Position numbers and translations under genes: made by a program
Notes under the pieces: generated by a model
What the model was told of the DNA's origin: nothing
Seen by the model: the letters and a program-made list of their open reading frames with translations, nothing else
Databases searched by the model: none
Shown here: positions 42,876-55,100 of the stretch, piece after piece
How positions within the stretch are numbered: position 1 is the first letter of the stretch
How the letters are laid out: each line of letters starts with the position of its first letter
Source of the DNA: Trogon surrucura
Taxonomy: Eukaryota > Chordata > Aves > Trogoniformes > Trogonidae
DNA: 64,000 bases
NCBI GenBank assembly: GCA_020746105.1
Contig: CM036629.1
Span: forward strand, 2,611,501 to 2,675,500
Direction: 5' to 3'

Positions 42876-44288
42876 AGGGAGCAGGGTGGTGGGGAGGAAA
42901 AGGACCTCTCTGTCAGGAGGAAGACCTAGGGGAGGAAGGAGGCTGTAGCCGCCTGGGAACCTCTTGGATTCTGGTGTTTTTTCCTGATGAGGCCCCACAA
43001 ATCCCACAGCGAGATCTTGGCTCCGGTTGCACGGCGTAACGTATGGATCCAATATAGCGCGAGCCGCCTTTGTCAGAGCAGCCTCCGAGCTCCAGCAGAT
43101 GCGAAGTTTCTAGGAAATTGTGGTTTTTGCACGTGTCTTTAGATGCCGGATCCAAACGGGGTCTTTCTCCTCCACCTCCCGCTCTTGCTGGGAGGTAGCA
43201 GGACAGCTGGATGCTGCCTCCCCTGCTCTCCTCCCTTGAAAGGGATGCAGGAGGGGTTGCGCTTCCAAACACACGGATGTTCTAGGCCATTTACGTTGGT
43301 GGGAGGAAAGAAAAAAAGTGGGAGGAAAAAGAACCTTGAAGTATTTGGGGAGAAAAGCCGCAGGAGAGCCGGCGTGGCAGCCAGCTCACGGCATCATCAC
43401 GCAGGTAGACGGGTGTGATTGCTGTGTTCATTTCCAGTTAAAAGCTGATTTGCTACCGACCTCTCCTGACCTTCGGCCTGGCAGACTGCTGTTCGACAGC
43501 GAAAAACAGCCCCGTTCGTCACTTCCCTCTAAGCTCTCGTTTCTTTCCACCATGCCCGAGATAACACCCTGTCTTGCTCTGTCATCATGTCTTTATCTTA
43601 ACCCTACAGATTTTTTCCTTCCCTGGTGAGCTGGATGCTGTCTTAATGCTTATTGACAGGGTTTTGCAAGCATGATGTAGGACCTGGGTGTAGGGCACAC
43701 AAGAGCCTCGGTGGTGGTCCTTGCTTTTGTCTTGGGGAAGGATATTTGGGACATCTCCCTGTAGGGCAGCATCCCTGGTGCTGAGCCTGGGGACCTGCAG
43801 GCAGGGCAGCTTTGGCCAGGCCCTCCACCAGCACCGTGACTGCAATGACAGCTTTGAATTCAGCAAGCTGTGGGCTTTACCTTCTGGTCGCCAGCCTCCG
43901 AGTACCTCCTATTGATTTGTTTGTGAGAGGGAAAAATATTCAGCTTGGAGCAAAGGATGGAGGAGAGGGTTACTTGTTGGGATGGGGAGCAGCTGCCTGG
44001 GGAGTGGATGGAATTGAGGGTGGAAGGACCAATGGCTTTGGGGGTCCTGCACCAGAGGTGGTGGGTTGCAACCCCCTGGGGATGGAAATCTGATTTATTT
44101 CTCGAAAGTCTGATTTATTTTCCACACGGGACCTGTCGCCCAGCTCGGCTGAGCCTGTAAGAAAACATCTCAGATGAAAGATGACACAGACCCGGGACCA
44201 AAAAGGCTCTTTGTGGGCAACAGAGAGCTCACACGAGCTTTTAGAGGTGATGTCAGCCTGGCTGAGCACGGGCGCATTCAGCAGCCGT
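42876..44288. other. Intergenic, no gene recognised
   Basis: GC-rich unique DNA between the CR1 copy and the tandem repeats. No exon with convincing splice context or family resemblance was seen. Confidence 0.4.
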
Positions 44289-44328
44289 GACAGCAAGGGA
44301 CAGCAAGGGACAGCAAGGGACAGCAGGG
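44289..44328. repeat. 10-bp tandem repeat
   Basis: Three perfect copies of GACAGCAAGG at 44,289-44,318 followed by a partial fourth (GACAGCA). It lies 290 bp from the 33-bp minisatellite; the two units are unrelated. Confidence 0.93.
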
Positions 44329-44615
44329 TCCTTGCCAGCCGCGATGCCAGGGCCCGGGGTGGGAGCCAGGCTGTCCCCGCTTTCCCTGTCCATGGACCAG
44401 CAGAGGGCAACAGTGACCTTTGCAACCAGCAATCCCCCCCAAAAATCACCCTCCTTGCACCGGGGAGGGGCTGCTTGGCCAGTGCAGGGGACCGGGGGGG
44501 GTGCCCGGGGGTCCCCATTGCAGCTGGTGGGTGTGCCGGTCCTTCCCTGCCCAACACAGGCTTTTTTCATCATCTCTTGGGCAAAGTGGTGGGCTTGACC
44601 TGGCATGGTAACCCC

Positions 44616-44729
44616 ATTGATGGGCTCCAAGGTGGGAATCATCACCTCAACAATGGGCTCCAAGGTGGGGACCATAACCTCGATGATGGGCTGCAAGGTG
44701 GGAATCATCACCTCATTGATGGGCTCCAA
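44616..44729. repeat. 33-bp minisatellite, 3.5 copies
   Basis: Units at 44,616-44,648, 44,649-44,681 and 44,682-44,714, and a 15-bp partial copy 44,715-44,729 identical to the start of unit 1. The core is ATGGGCTCCAAGGTGGGAA. Because 33 is a multiple of three, every frame gives an 11-residue repeat and all are open: MGSKVGIITST-type on plus and EVMIPTLEPIN-type on minus. The array ends 31 bp before a TATA-like box. Confidence 0.93.
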
Positions 44730-44760
44730 TCATGACCCAATCTCAGGCTCCCAGGTGGGC

Positions 44761-44767
44761 TATATAG
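44761..44767 (+). promoter_or_regulatory. TATA-like box TATATAG
   Basis: GGGCTATATAGTGGGG sits between the 33-bp minisatellite and an ATG-to-donor unit 76 bp downstream. With a start about 28 bp downstream, transcription would begin near 44,790. It is one of few good TATA boxes in this GC-rich stretch; its function is unproven. Confidence 0.3.
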
Positions 44768-44789
44768 TGGGGAGAGCTGCTCTCTACCC

Positions 44790-44910
44790 AGATCTTGGGT
44801 CTGAGCAGGGCTGGATTTGCTCCTGGTGCTACCTCTGAGGGGATGCTGTTACTGTTAGCAGAGCTGCTGTGGTTCTTACACTGTGCATCCTCCAGATGGA
44901 CATGTTTCAG
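44790..44910 (+). other. Possible first exon with signal-peptide-like ORF
   Basis: The ATG at 44,843 opens MLLLLAELLWFLHCASS, a hydrophobic leader with a plausible cleavage region, and runs 68 nt to a strong donor, TTTCAG|GTAAGC (44,911). TATA box, 50-nt leader, signal peptide and donor are spaced as in a small secreted-protein gene. I found no convincing second exon: the nearest acceptor (GTGTTTTAG, about 45,100) leads quickly to a stop in the needed phase. It may be a relic or chance. Confidence 0.25.
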
Positions 44911-47000
44911 GTAAGCACCACTATAATCCTCTTAGCAGAAGGTCAGATACTGCCTTGAAGCTCAATTCTGCGGCTGAGCTGCCTTGTGAGGTTTATGGGT
45001 GCCCACATGGGTGGGTGGCAGAGCAATTCTTGCAGTTGTGCTGGAGGGGGACTGGGCAGTGGGAGATGGTCACAGCATGACCCAGCTCGGCTGTGTTTTA
45101 GGGGCTGAAGCAGGATGAGTGCCGAGGAACCCTGGGTTGAGTGCATGTGATCCAGCAACCCCAACTCTCAGTTGCCAACCCCTCTGCAATTAGCCTCCTG
45201 AACCAGCCAGCAGGCTGAAAGTCATAATTTTCATAATGAAACAGCTCAGTACCTGGGCTGGAGCGAAGGTCGGACCCGGCGAGCTCGTTAGCCATCGCAT
45301 CGAATTCCCATTAACGCCCCTGAGCTGCCGGGGAGGGCGAGTCTGGCAGCCGCGCTCCTGCCGCCTCGGCCAGCCCGAGAGGTGGGCAGACCCTTCGATC
45401 GTCCCGCGGACGCGGGAGTCCAATCCGTTCACCCCAAATGAATGGGAAACGGTTGAAAAGCTAAACCTCAAATTAAGTATTGACTATCTGCCGAGCCGGG
45501 CAGCGCTACCTGCTGCAAAGCAAGTCGTGCTTCCCATCACCCTGCGTGCGCGCGTTCGTGTGTTTCTGTGTTCATGGGGTGGCTGGAGCCCACGGCTGTG
45601 CCAAGAGGATGCTGGTGTCTCATCTTGTGGCTCAAAGGGGATGCTGGAGCGGGTGTTGGCTTGGTATCGGGGTTTTTTTTCTCCCTTGCCCGCTGGACCC
45701 GGAGCCCCCCAAGGCGAGACAGTTGGGCTACCATCACGCTTCGCTTGATATTAAACCATTAAATGCGCTCAGCTCTTAATAGAGGGGCTGGTTGGAGCCT
45801 TAACCCTGCACTTGCCAGCAGTTGCTGATCGTCTGCCTCTCCTCTCATGGGGATGGCAGTCCTGGCCCTGGTTTGCACATCATTGCTGTTGAGGCGTGTT
45901 ATTTCTGCAGGCAATTTTTTTTTCTTTTTTTTTTTTTTTTCTTTTCCCCTCCAGATATTTTCCTGCCTCCTTCCCCGGTCACAAATTCAAGGCCACCCCG
46001 CAAAATATTTTTTTTTTTAAAAAGTCTATTCATGTGAAATCCCATGATACTCTGCAAAAACGGTGTTTGAACAAACTCTAAATTGTACTTTAAAGAAAAC
46101 ACAGCTGTTTAATTACAGCCTGAATGCAAAGCAGCCTCCATCATGTGAGTGGTAGGAGCTGGGTGCTGACTGTGTGTTTGGCCTCTGATCCCCTTTAATC
46201 TCTGCAGTCAAAGGATTTTGGTTTGATTTCCTTTTATTTCCCCACCCGGCTTGGAATCTGCAACCAATTTGTTGTTGTTGTTTGGGAAACAAACCCCAGG
46301 GAAAAGATCTGGATCCGGCGCAGCCGGGCTCGCACCGGCTCTGCCGTGCCGCCTCCTGGTTACCCTAGCGCCAAAGAAAAAAAAAAAATTAGGAAAAAAA
46401 AAATCAAATCTGTTTTCCCTTTGCCCATCCTGCTCTGCTTTTTTTGGCCCGTCTCTCCCCCACCCCAAAGGAGCCGATGACTTTTGCATCTGCTGCCACA
46501 TCTGTTTTCCCCATCGGGGCCGAGTGTGGGGATAACTTCAGCTGGGAATGGGAACCCACAGGCGAGTCGGGGTTGGGGAAGGGGATAAAACTTCCTCCAA
46601 GAGTCCCTCACTCCGGGATGAATTAAGTGTGAAGAAACGTGGGGCTATGTGAGCGGCTGGTGTCCCGCTGGGGGCTCGGACTCCTTCAGGGGTGATCGAT
46701 CCAACCTGGGATTTGAAGCGTTGAGGAGGGGATAGGGATGCTGGTTGTGCTGAACCAGGCTCCTTCCAGAGCATCACTATTTTTAATTTTTTATTATTTT
46801 TTTTTTTTGGATGGGGAGCACTCGTTGAGGCTGCCAGGCTGCTTGGCTTGTGAGGGCGTGGTGAGGTTCCTGCAGGCTGTGGCCCCAGGTTCATCCCTGG
46901 TACAAATCCATCGCTTCCAGGCTCTACCTCCACCACAGCTCTTGCCTGTGGAGGATCCAGCAGCAGTTAGCAAAAAGGCAAATAAACCCCTGGCTCTGGA
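44911..47000. other. Intergenic, candidate regulatory patches
   Basis: No supported gene. About 45,240-45,480 is CpG-richer than its surroundings and then turns AT-rich (CTAAACCTCAAATTAAGTAT), which may be a conserved element. Poly-T tracts occur at about 45,917-45,941 and 46,796-46,808, and poly-A tracts near 46,377-46,402. Confidence 0.35.
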
Positions 47001-47533
47001 TTAAAGCACGAAGCTCCCAGGCAAGTTCTGGGGTTGCGTTGCTGGCGGGGTGGCTGGGGGCTGTCCCCGAGCTGCGGTGGCAGGGGCTGGTGTCCTGGGA
47101 CGTTGCTGGCTCTGGACCAGGACCTCCAAGGCAGCAGGATGAGCTCCCTCAGCTTCAGCAGCTGGTTGCTCATCTGAAAAACATGTGGGTAAGGTAGGAG
47201 GGCTGAGCATCCCTCTGATGTCTGGGGATACCAGCTCTTGGGGACAGTAGATTATGTCCCCTCTGGCTTCTTCGGCTCCCTGAGGTGACCCTTTGCCACT
47301 GCATTAAGGCAGGAGTGGCTTTGGCCGGGCTATCCTGCAGCTGTGATGCTTCAAGCAATGCAAACTCTTGCCGTGCCTCTCCTTGTCCTGCTTAGCTTTA
47401 CCCTCTACCTCCAGCCTTGTCAGCTCCAGGCTGGTCCTGCCCAGGCCGTGCTCCCCTCGGTGGGCTCCGAGCTGTGCTCCGCTCCCCTCGACACCTTTGA
47501 TTTCCACTTGGAGGCTGCACCAGCCTTTCATTT
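47001..47533 (-). other. Possible two-exon minus-strand ORF, unidentified
   Basis: On the minus strand, ATG near 47,508 opens MKGWCSLQVEIKG and ends at TSLELTRLEVE with donor GAGG|GTAAAG (exon end 47,402). A 228-bp intron follows, with acceptor CATGTTTTTCAG (exon start 47,173). In the matching phase the second exon reads DEQPAAEAEGAHPAALEVLV, then a Pro/Ala/Gln-rich tail ending NLPGSFVL and TAA at 47,001-47,003. The joined frame would be about 100 aa. I recognise no family, and no poly(A) signal is seen soon after. It may well be chance. Confidence 0.2.
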
Positions 47534-50500
47534 TGCTCTCCTTCCTCCCGCGCCGTGCCTGTGCTATAAGCCTTTTCAGGCGAACATTAAAGCCTTTGTC
47601 TGGTTGGGAGCGCGGAGCAGACCATTTAGGAGGAATTAGTGGTTACATTGAAAGGGGAAAATAAGGGCTCCTGGGTTAAATGCACTTTAAATGTCTTAAT
47701 AATTGCAATTGGCCAACTCGTTCCTCCCCGGAGCCAAAAGCCTGTAATATGGGAAGCTTTTTCTCTAATCAAGAGCAGCACTGATACCTTATGTAGGAAG
47801 CCACATAGGATGGAGAGAATTACTTCTCCACGCTCGGCAAGCAGAGCTGCCTGTCCGTCATCCCCCGGCTGCCAGCCGGTCCTCCCAAACCCACCGGGAT
47901 GGGGCTCGGGATGGCTGCGTGCCACCCCACATCCCAGGTGACACGTCTCTGTGGGACTCCAATCCAATTCTCTATTCTCAATGAGGTGTCGCCCTTCCCA
48001 GTGTGAACTCCCCCCACCAACCCTGGGACCCCCGGGTTGTCCCCCTGCCCCAGGGGAAGCACCGTGGGGCCTTGGCAGCCGCCGGGTCGCTGGCGAGGAG
48101 CCCGTTGGTGCCATCCAGGTGGCTGGTTGAGCCCTCGCGCAGACACATCCCGGCTCCCTGGCTCCAGCAGCCGCACGGCCACGTCATCCATCAGCGATGA
48201 CAAGCTCCTTTTGCAAGGAGCCTTTGTTGGCACCCTGTGCCGAGCCAGGGAGAGGAGGGGAAAAAAAAAAACCCAACAGCCTTGAGCTCACTGGCTTGCG
48301 GCAGACCTCCAAGGCGAGAGCATCGGCCCCGGCAAGGAGCAGCCTCCATCCTGCCAGCAGCCTGGGGAGGGAGGTTAAAAGGTGCAGCTTGGAGGAGGTT
48401 AAAAGCAAAGCAACTCTTTAATTTATAACGTGGCCGAAAGAGAAATTGTAGCCAGAAAAGATAAAGACACTGGAATAGCTGGAATTCTCCAGCCACTGTG
48501 ACTCCGAAGGGTAAAGCCGCTGGAATGTGTATGTGTCTGCGGTGGGGGGGGTGGTGGTTCTGCTCTGTACCCCCCTGGGGTCTCCCCCACATCCCCACTG
48601 TGAGAGCAGGGGGAAGAATCAAGAAGCAGGAGGGATGGAGGAGGTGATGCCCGAGGGTGCTTATGCACCCATGCAGCTGCAGCGGGGTGAGAGTGCTGGG
48701 GTACAAGACTATCCCCACCCCCCAGCTTTTCGCTGATGAACCGGGACCTGCTGCCTGGGCAAAAGAGGGCTCAGAGGCACTCACAGGGGTGGGACGGGGG
48801 CCAAAGTGCATCCGTATTTGGGCTGGGAGTTTGGCTTCCGTAAAGCAAAGGCAAAATTGAACAACTGCCTGAGGAGGATGGTCTGGGATGCTCTTGCCTG
48901 GGAAATCCGCAGGCAGAGCAGGGGGTGCTGCACCCAGCCTGGGATACCCGTATTGGCAAACTGGGTGGCGAAGAAAGGGTGAAAAACTGGAGGAGTGGTC
49001 TGCTCCGAGGGGCTGTAAGGATGGGGCTGCCCTTCTGCAAGGTCTTTGGTGTCTCAGGTTTCTCAGATCTGGGTAACCTTCAAGCAAGGTTGGCCTTTAG
49101 CACTTGGCTGCAGCGCTCAGGGCTCGGGCCACCAGCCCACCATGAGGACGAGCCCGCTCTCCATCTGCTCCTTTCCCTCTCCCCGGTCTGGTTACAACAC
49201 CTCGCTCCCAAAACCATCCTCCAGGTTGTGGGAGGAGGGAAAGAGCCATCAAACCCCTACAGATGGGGGAGAAACAACCACTGGAGAGGGTGGAAGCGCT
49301 CCATTCCCTGGCTGCCAGGCTTGCAGGGGTAGGGTAAAACGCATCCCTGCTCAGGGGGTGAAATGCCTCCGTTGGGGAGGCTTGAGATGGAACTGGTGCC
49401 CCCTGTGCCGTCTGCTCTGTGCTGGGAAAGCCCCTGGAACCTTTGCAGAGGTTTGGAGACCAAAAGAGACAGATGTCCCCCCAGCATGCCATGAGTGAGG
49501 CTGCTTGGTGGGGGCTATTTGTGTCCTGGCTGTGTGTCGGAGTGTCCGTGGGTGTCCCTGGACCAAGCAACATCAGCAGATGTGGGTCAGGGTGAGAAGG
49601 GGGCTCTCGCAGCTGTACAGGGCTGGGGACAGGACAAGGAGTCCCTGTTTGCTGCTGGCAGCCCAGAGCCAGGAAAGCTGAACCAGGGACACTGTTTGTT
49701 TGTCTGTAAGCAGCTCTGATCTGCTCTCACAAGTGTAAACTGGGGAAGATGTCCGTGCCTGGGCTGGAGGACCTGAGCTTGGGCAGGTCTGAGCCTCTTG
49801 CCCCAACCTTGTTGGCTCTGCCTGCATGGGTGGATGCTCTTGACCCAGTTACTGGCTCTTTGCTGTTACAAACTCCAGCCAGGCATGAAAACCAGAGCTG
49901 GGGCTGCCGCGATAGAGGCACAGGAGCTTTGGGGGTTTGTTTTCCATACACGGATGGAGCAAGGTCAGCCCAGCAGCCGGAGGCAGAACCAGTCCTCCCC
50001 AGCCTATTCCTTTCCTGGTGAGGTTACAAAATCACCCAGGGCATCCTGGGTGACGCTGACCTGCCCAGAGCTGGTCTGGGTAGCTGCTGCTTATTTCGAC
50101 TCCCTGATTTCTGCTTTTCACAGTTTGTTTCCCTTCCCTTCATGTGGGAGACAGGGCAAGAACCTTCCTTGTTGGTTTGGTTTTTTTCCCCGTTTGTAAG
50201 AGCAAATCTTGTTACCTATGGCTGCTTAATGGGAGTAGTGTTAAAGCAATGGGGTTTTATTTGTTGCTGCACCTCTAGGTTGTCCAGCGTCGTCAGCGGG
50301 GCTGAAGGGAAAATCTGGTGTTGGCAGCCAAATTATCCGTGTTTTCTTTGCAGGAGGCTGAGCAGCAGCCCCTGAGATGGCACAACCTTGCCATCAGGGC
50401 CAAGAGGCCTGGGACACCTCCCTTTGTGATGTAAGTTTTGCAGAAAGAAAATAGCAACTATTTTCTGCTTTATGCTCCAGTGTTTTGCTCCCAGCCCGGA

Positions 50501-51689
50501 TATGGGGAACAGCACTGGTGAAATAAGGCAGCCTTTTGCTCCCATGGGTGCTTAGGGTGCTGGTCAGACCTTCCAAGTCTGGAAAAGGCAATTTTCTCCC
50601 TTAATCGTTTTGATGGCTCAGGGAAGGACCATAGTTGGCATTTGGCATCGTGGTTGGGACTTTGTACAGTGTGACTGAGCTCCTGGGGTGGAGGAGACCC
50701 CACTATTACATTCAGAGACAGGGAGTGAGATTATATCCCCTTTTAGGGAGAAAAAAAATCCCATTTTCCAGTGCCTATAGGGGAACGTGGCATGGGGCTT
50801 TATGTATTTCTTGTCCTTCTCCCCTGCACTTGCACAGACACAGCTTCCAGCATCGTCCTGGCTGGTAAGGAGCCTCTTCCCTTGCCTCCCCTCCAGATCA
50901 AAGCTGAGGTCTGCCCAGGCTGCGTTCATCCCAGGCCGGTCTTTAATACAAATAAGATCATTACCAGGAGCTAATGGGGCATGTGTGCCATGACTTCCCT
51001 GCTCCATTGCTGTGCCTTCCTTATTTACACTGAGTTCTTTCATGGGAGAAAAGAAATAAAATGAGGGACGAGCCCTTCCCCATCGTCACTGCTGCATAAT
51101 TAGTGTTACAGCAAAACTGCTAATATTGCTGGAACAGGGACTCCTCCAGCCTCTTGCCCGGGAAACAAAAGTGGTTGAAGAGATGATGGGGCGGGCTGCT
51201 TTCCCCTGCTAGAGGCTTGTTTTGCTGCTGAAAAAGCTCTGTTATTTTACCCAGGGTAAGTAACACCTGAGAGCTTTCCTGCAGCAAAAACTCCGGCTGC
51301 ACCAAACCTGGCAGGTGCAGCCCTGGGAGGGTGCCCGTGGCCCAGCGCGGGGACTTATTTCATGATGAAAATTTAAGTGACTCATCTCTGCTCTGTTTTT
51401 CACCCCGAGATGGCCCTGCAGGCACTTGCTGAGCTTTCCCCAGCTCTTTAAGCTCAAGTCTGAGCTTTGACATGGCAGCGCCATCCCTGCTCTGGGACAC
51501 CGGGTAAAAATAATCCTGCGGAGATGAGAGGGGATTTGGCATTTTTAGTTTTGACTGCTGGAAGTTCTGCTTTTTGCCGTGTTGTCGGGGCATTGCAAGG
51601 AGGGGGGACACAATTTGTTATGCCCCCTCCAGCACGAGCTGTTGGCTTTGTCGCGGTGCGTATGGAGCTGCCAGAGTAGTTTTGCCGGA

Positions 51690-52110
51690 TGGGAAATGTG
51701 CCATTTTGCAGCCTAGGTTAAATAATTTCTAATCTATAACTTGTTAACTAATAAGAGCTCTGTGGGGTAAATCGATGCTCCGTGTGTCAGCTTAAGAACC
51801 GCCTGGGTGCTGCTCTGCTGAGCATCATTTGTACTTTGCAGCGTGCCCGTGGGCTGCTAAAACCCGCTCCAAGGCTCCTCTCTTCTTAGTAAATTGAGCA
51901 AACCCGCTGTTTTTCCAGTGGCTGGGTACCAGGATGGTAGCAGGGGAAATTTACCTTCAGATCTGACTGGATTATGGTTCTACAGCCTGAGATTCCCACT
52001 TATGCCCCTGCTTTTCTGTCACAATAAATGTATCCGCAGATGCTCTCGCTGTCCATATAACCGCCCAATAGATATTTATTTGTTGAAAAAGGAATTAGGC
52101 CGTGACTTTA
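51690..52110. promoter_or_regulatory. Candidate conserved non-coding element
   Basis: AT-rich block with TAAATAATTTCTAATC, TTGTTAACTAATAAGAG (HNF1-type GTTAAC core) and CCGCCCAATAGATATTTATTTG. It contrasts sharply with the GC-rich flanks. The call is from composition and motif density only. Confidence 0.25.
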
Positions 52111-55100
52111 ATCCCGTTGAGCTTCTAGCTTTGCTGCTGTACAGTGGCGAGGAGTTCCCCAGGCTCAGCTCTCCTGCTGAGCTCCATTTGGGGGACAAAA
52201 GGGAAACAATTTTCTTCCTGCAGGCTGACTCCCCCTGCTTAATATTTCCTCTGCAGCTCTTCTGGTCCCTTTTCATCCCATTGCCCAAGGGATTCTCCTC
52301 CTTTCCCTCCCTCCTCTTGCATTTCTGCTCTTGGCTGCACTGCAGGAGGGAGCAGTCGGCAGGGCAGCGTTGGGCTGCCTCCTCCAGCCCCTCCTCCTCC
52401 TCTTCCTCCATCGCCTTCGCTTCCTTTCTAGTTGTGCCTCTCCCCGTGGTTTGCATTGATCCATCTGCCGCCACGCTCAGATCTCCCTTCCCGAGGGGTT
52501 TCGTCTCGTTTTGAGCCTGGCAGCTCGCGAGAATCGCTTGGTCCATCTTTCCTGTGCCTCTCCTCAGTGCCAAAACTCATCTGCTGCTGCCTCACCCAAG
52601 GCTTTTCCCTAAAAACCCCCCCGAACGTGCTCGGTGCTGGCCCCCACAGCCCTTTCCGGCATGCTCCTTGGCTGGACCGGGCCTCAATTCCTTCCCTCCG
52701 GAGCTATTTGCAGCCTCCCAACATCGCTGACCTCTGCAGAGGCTGCAGCAGCATCTGCATCCTTCCCGCTTCCCCCCTCCCCAGCCTTGCAGCCCCCCCC
52801 CTCGCCCCCCCCAACCCCCTTGCCCTCCCCCCGGCCGTGCACCGGCTGCGACATCTCCCTCCGTGCACGCATCCTGCTCAGCCCCCCGGCGAGCTCCGCT
52901 GCCAGGAGCCGTTAGTGGGAATATCATGGCTTGGCCAGCCTCCCTAATTCGAAGGTTTCGCATCCAACACGCCCGTGTCGGCGCCCAGCGCTGCGTCTGG
53001 GCTGCTGCGTGGGTGGTGGGGAGCAGGTTCAGATAGTTTCCCTTTATGGAAGGGGGAGGAGAGGGCAGGAGAGGCTTTCCGGGGGATTTTTTTCAGCCAT
53101 AATGCTGTTATTTCTTTTCCACTGACTCTCTAGCCTGGGACATCTTGCTCTGGTACGGTGGCAATGAGTGATGAGGAGAGTAGGGCCCCTAGAGCATCCC
53201 ATACCCGAGCATCCTCTCTGAGTTGGCAATAGTAGTCTGAGGTCCCTAAATTGAGGAGAGGGAAGCCTGGACTATGTTTATCCAGGCATTTCCAAAATGT
53301 GGTGGGTTTGCTTCTGCATCCCTGCCTCTCTCCCTGGATGTGCTGCTGCATCCTCCTCTCTTTCCAGGAGTCCTGAGAGGATGCCGAGGTTCCCAGCGGG
53401 GAGGACTGGGCATCCCCTCTACCCCAGTTGGGGTGCGGATGGCTGGGAGGGAGTCTGGGTTGATATTTGCAGGAACTAACTGTCTCAGCTTTGGTTTGAA
53501 AAACCCTGCCTAACGCCGGGCTAGATCTGTGTTCTCCGGGACTTTCCCTCCTGCATTTGTCAGTGTCAGCGGGAATAATTTCCTAAATATGCTGGGAGCA
53601 GGGGTGGGGCCTTCACCCAGACTTTACGTCAATGTAAACAGCCCTAATTGGTGCTGGAGCCTCATAATTCCAGGATTTCCCCCCCTCCTTGCCCGTGTGC
53701 ATCGAGGAAATTTGCAGTGCCACGGCGAAGCGTGTTTTCATTCATAAATCCCTGGGGGTGGAGCAGGGGGCTTGCTGGCATTTCTTGCCTGGGGATAGTT
53801 TTTATTCCCCCTCCCTCCCCCAAATCTGACTTATCACTTAAAGCAGTGTCGGAAACACATGCATGTTTAATGGGGCGAGTGCTGGGAAGAGAATATAAGC
53901 CTTTTACTGCTCAAAGGCTGCGCTGGGGGCTGGCTTATGCCCTCTGGGAGTCTTTCTGCCTTCTCCCAGTTAGTCATTTTGGTGACTGGTTGTCTGGCTG
54001 GAACCTTACGGTCTTTTTTGGGAGGCAGACCGGTCTGCCCGCACCCAACCTGGGGGTTGTGGGGTCGGGATTGCTGCTCAGCAGCACCATTTGCTCTCTG
54101 CGTCGCCCAGGGGCTGTTTGTGTTTGCAGTGAGGGTCTTAACGCATCTTGTGCTGGGAACCAGGGTAGCAGCTGTGTCAAGCAGGGGGAGTCACAGAGCC
54201 CTGAGCATCCATCTCCTGCCCAAATTTCTCTGGGTGAAGCCATCCAGGTCATCTTCTCCTGGGCACGAGCTTGGCAAGTCAGATCAAGGCTGTGCACGGG
54301 TGTTTGCATCCCAGGGCTCTGGCCAGCTGTGGGCGATGCTGCGTGGGAAGGCACTGGGCTTGCCGCCGAGGGTGATGCCATTTATCCCAGCTGAGCATTT
54401 TGCAGCATCTTTGAGCTCCTGAGCATCCAAACCAGGCAAACTGGGCAGGTCCTGGCAGGAGCTCAAGCAGACATCAACTGCCCACTCCTCCTCTGCGTCT
54501 GGGAGGGCGAGAGGGTGCAATTTGTCTGTGATTCCTGTGAGACCTGGCTTTTTCCATGTGTGGTTTGGTTGAGGGTTTTTTTTTTTTTTATTATTTTTTT
54601 TTCCAAAGGGCTTGGAGGAGGAACTGTTTGGCTGGGCTGTCTTCCCCACTTGCATTTCCTGGCCTCCGCCGTGCAGGATTTGCAGCTCGGCCGAGCTGGC
54701 AGCAGCTGGATGGGGAGCTGAAGTAGAGGAAGGGGCTGTGGGGGGGTTCCTTGGCAGCCCCCAGACCATGGTTCCCAGGAGCTGGCTGTCAATCACCCAC
54801 TTGTATTAAAAGCTCTTTCCTTCCTATGGAATTAGGCTCATAAAAGCAAAAAAAAAACCAACAAACCCAACCAAACCCCAAACTTGGCAGCAGCCAGGGC
54901 AGAGTTACGCTCAGCTGCAATCACACCCTGCAGCTGCCACATCCCCCTGACCCACAGCGAGGGTCGGCAGCCTCGGGGTGAGGTTGTGTTGTGCCGCTGC
55001 TTGGTTGCTCTGCTAACCCAGGAGTGGGTGGGAGCATGGTTTTTGGGGGTCCCATGGATGGCAGCATCACCCCCACTTCTTCTTTTGAGGCTGGGAGAGT

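Noticed and set aside
44896-44910. ATG (MDMFQ) as start of the possible exon at 44.9 kb
   Set aside because: The earlier ATG at 44,843 gives a signal-peptide-like leader, and this one would encode only five residues before the donor.
48191-49087. 298-codon minus-strand frame
   Set aside because: Composition is typical of random GC-rich DNA; no motif, family match or splice sites.
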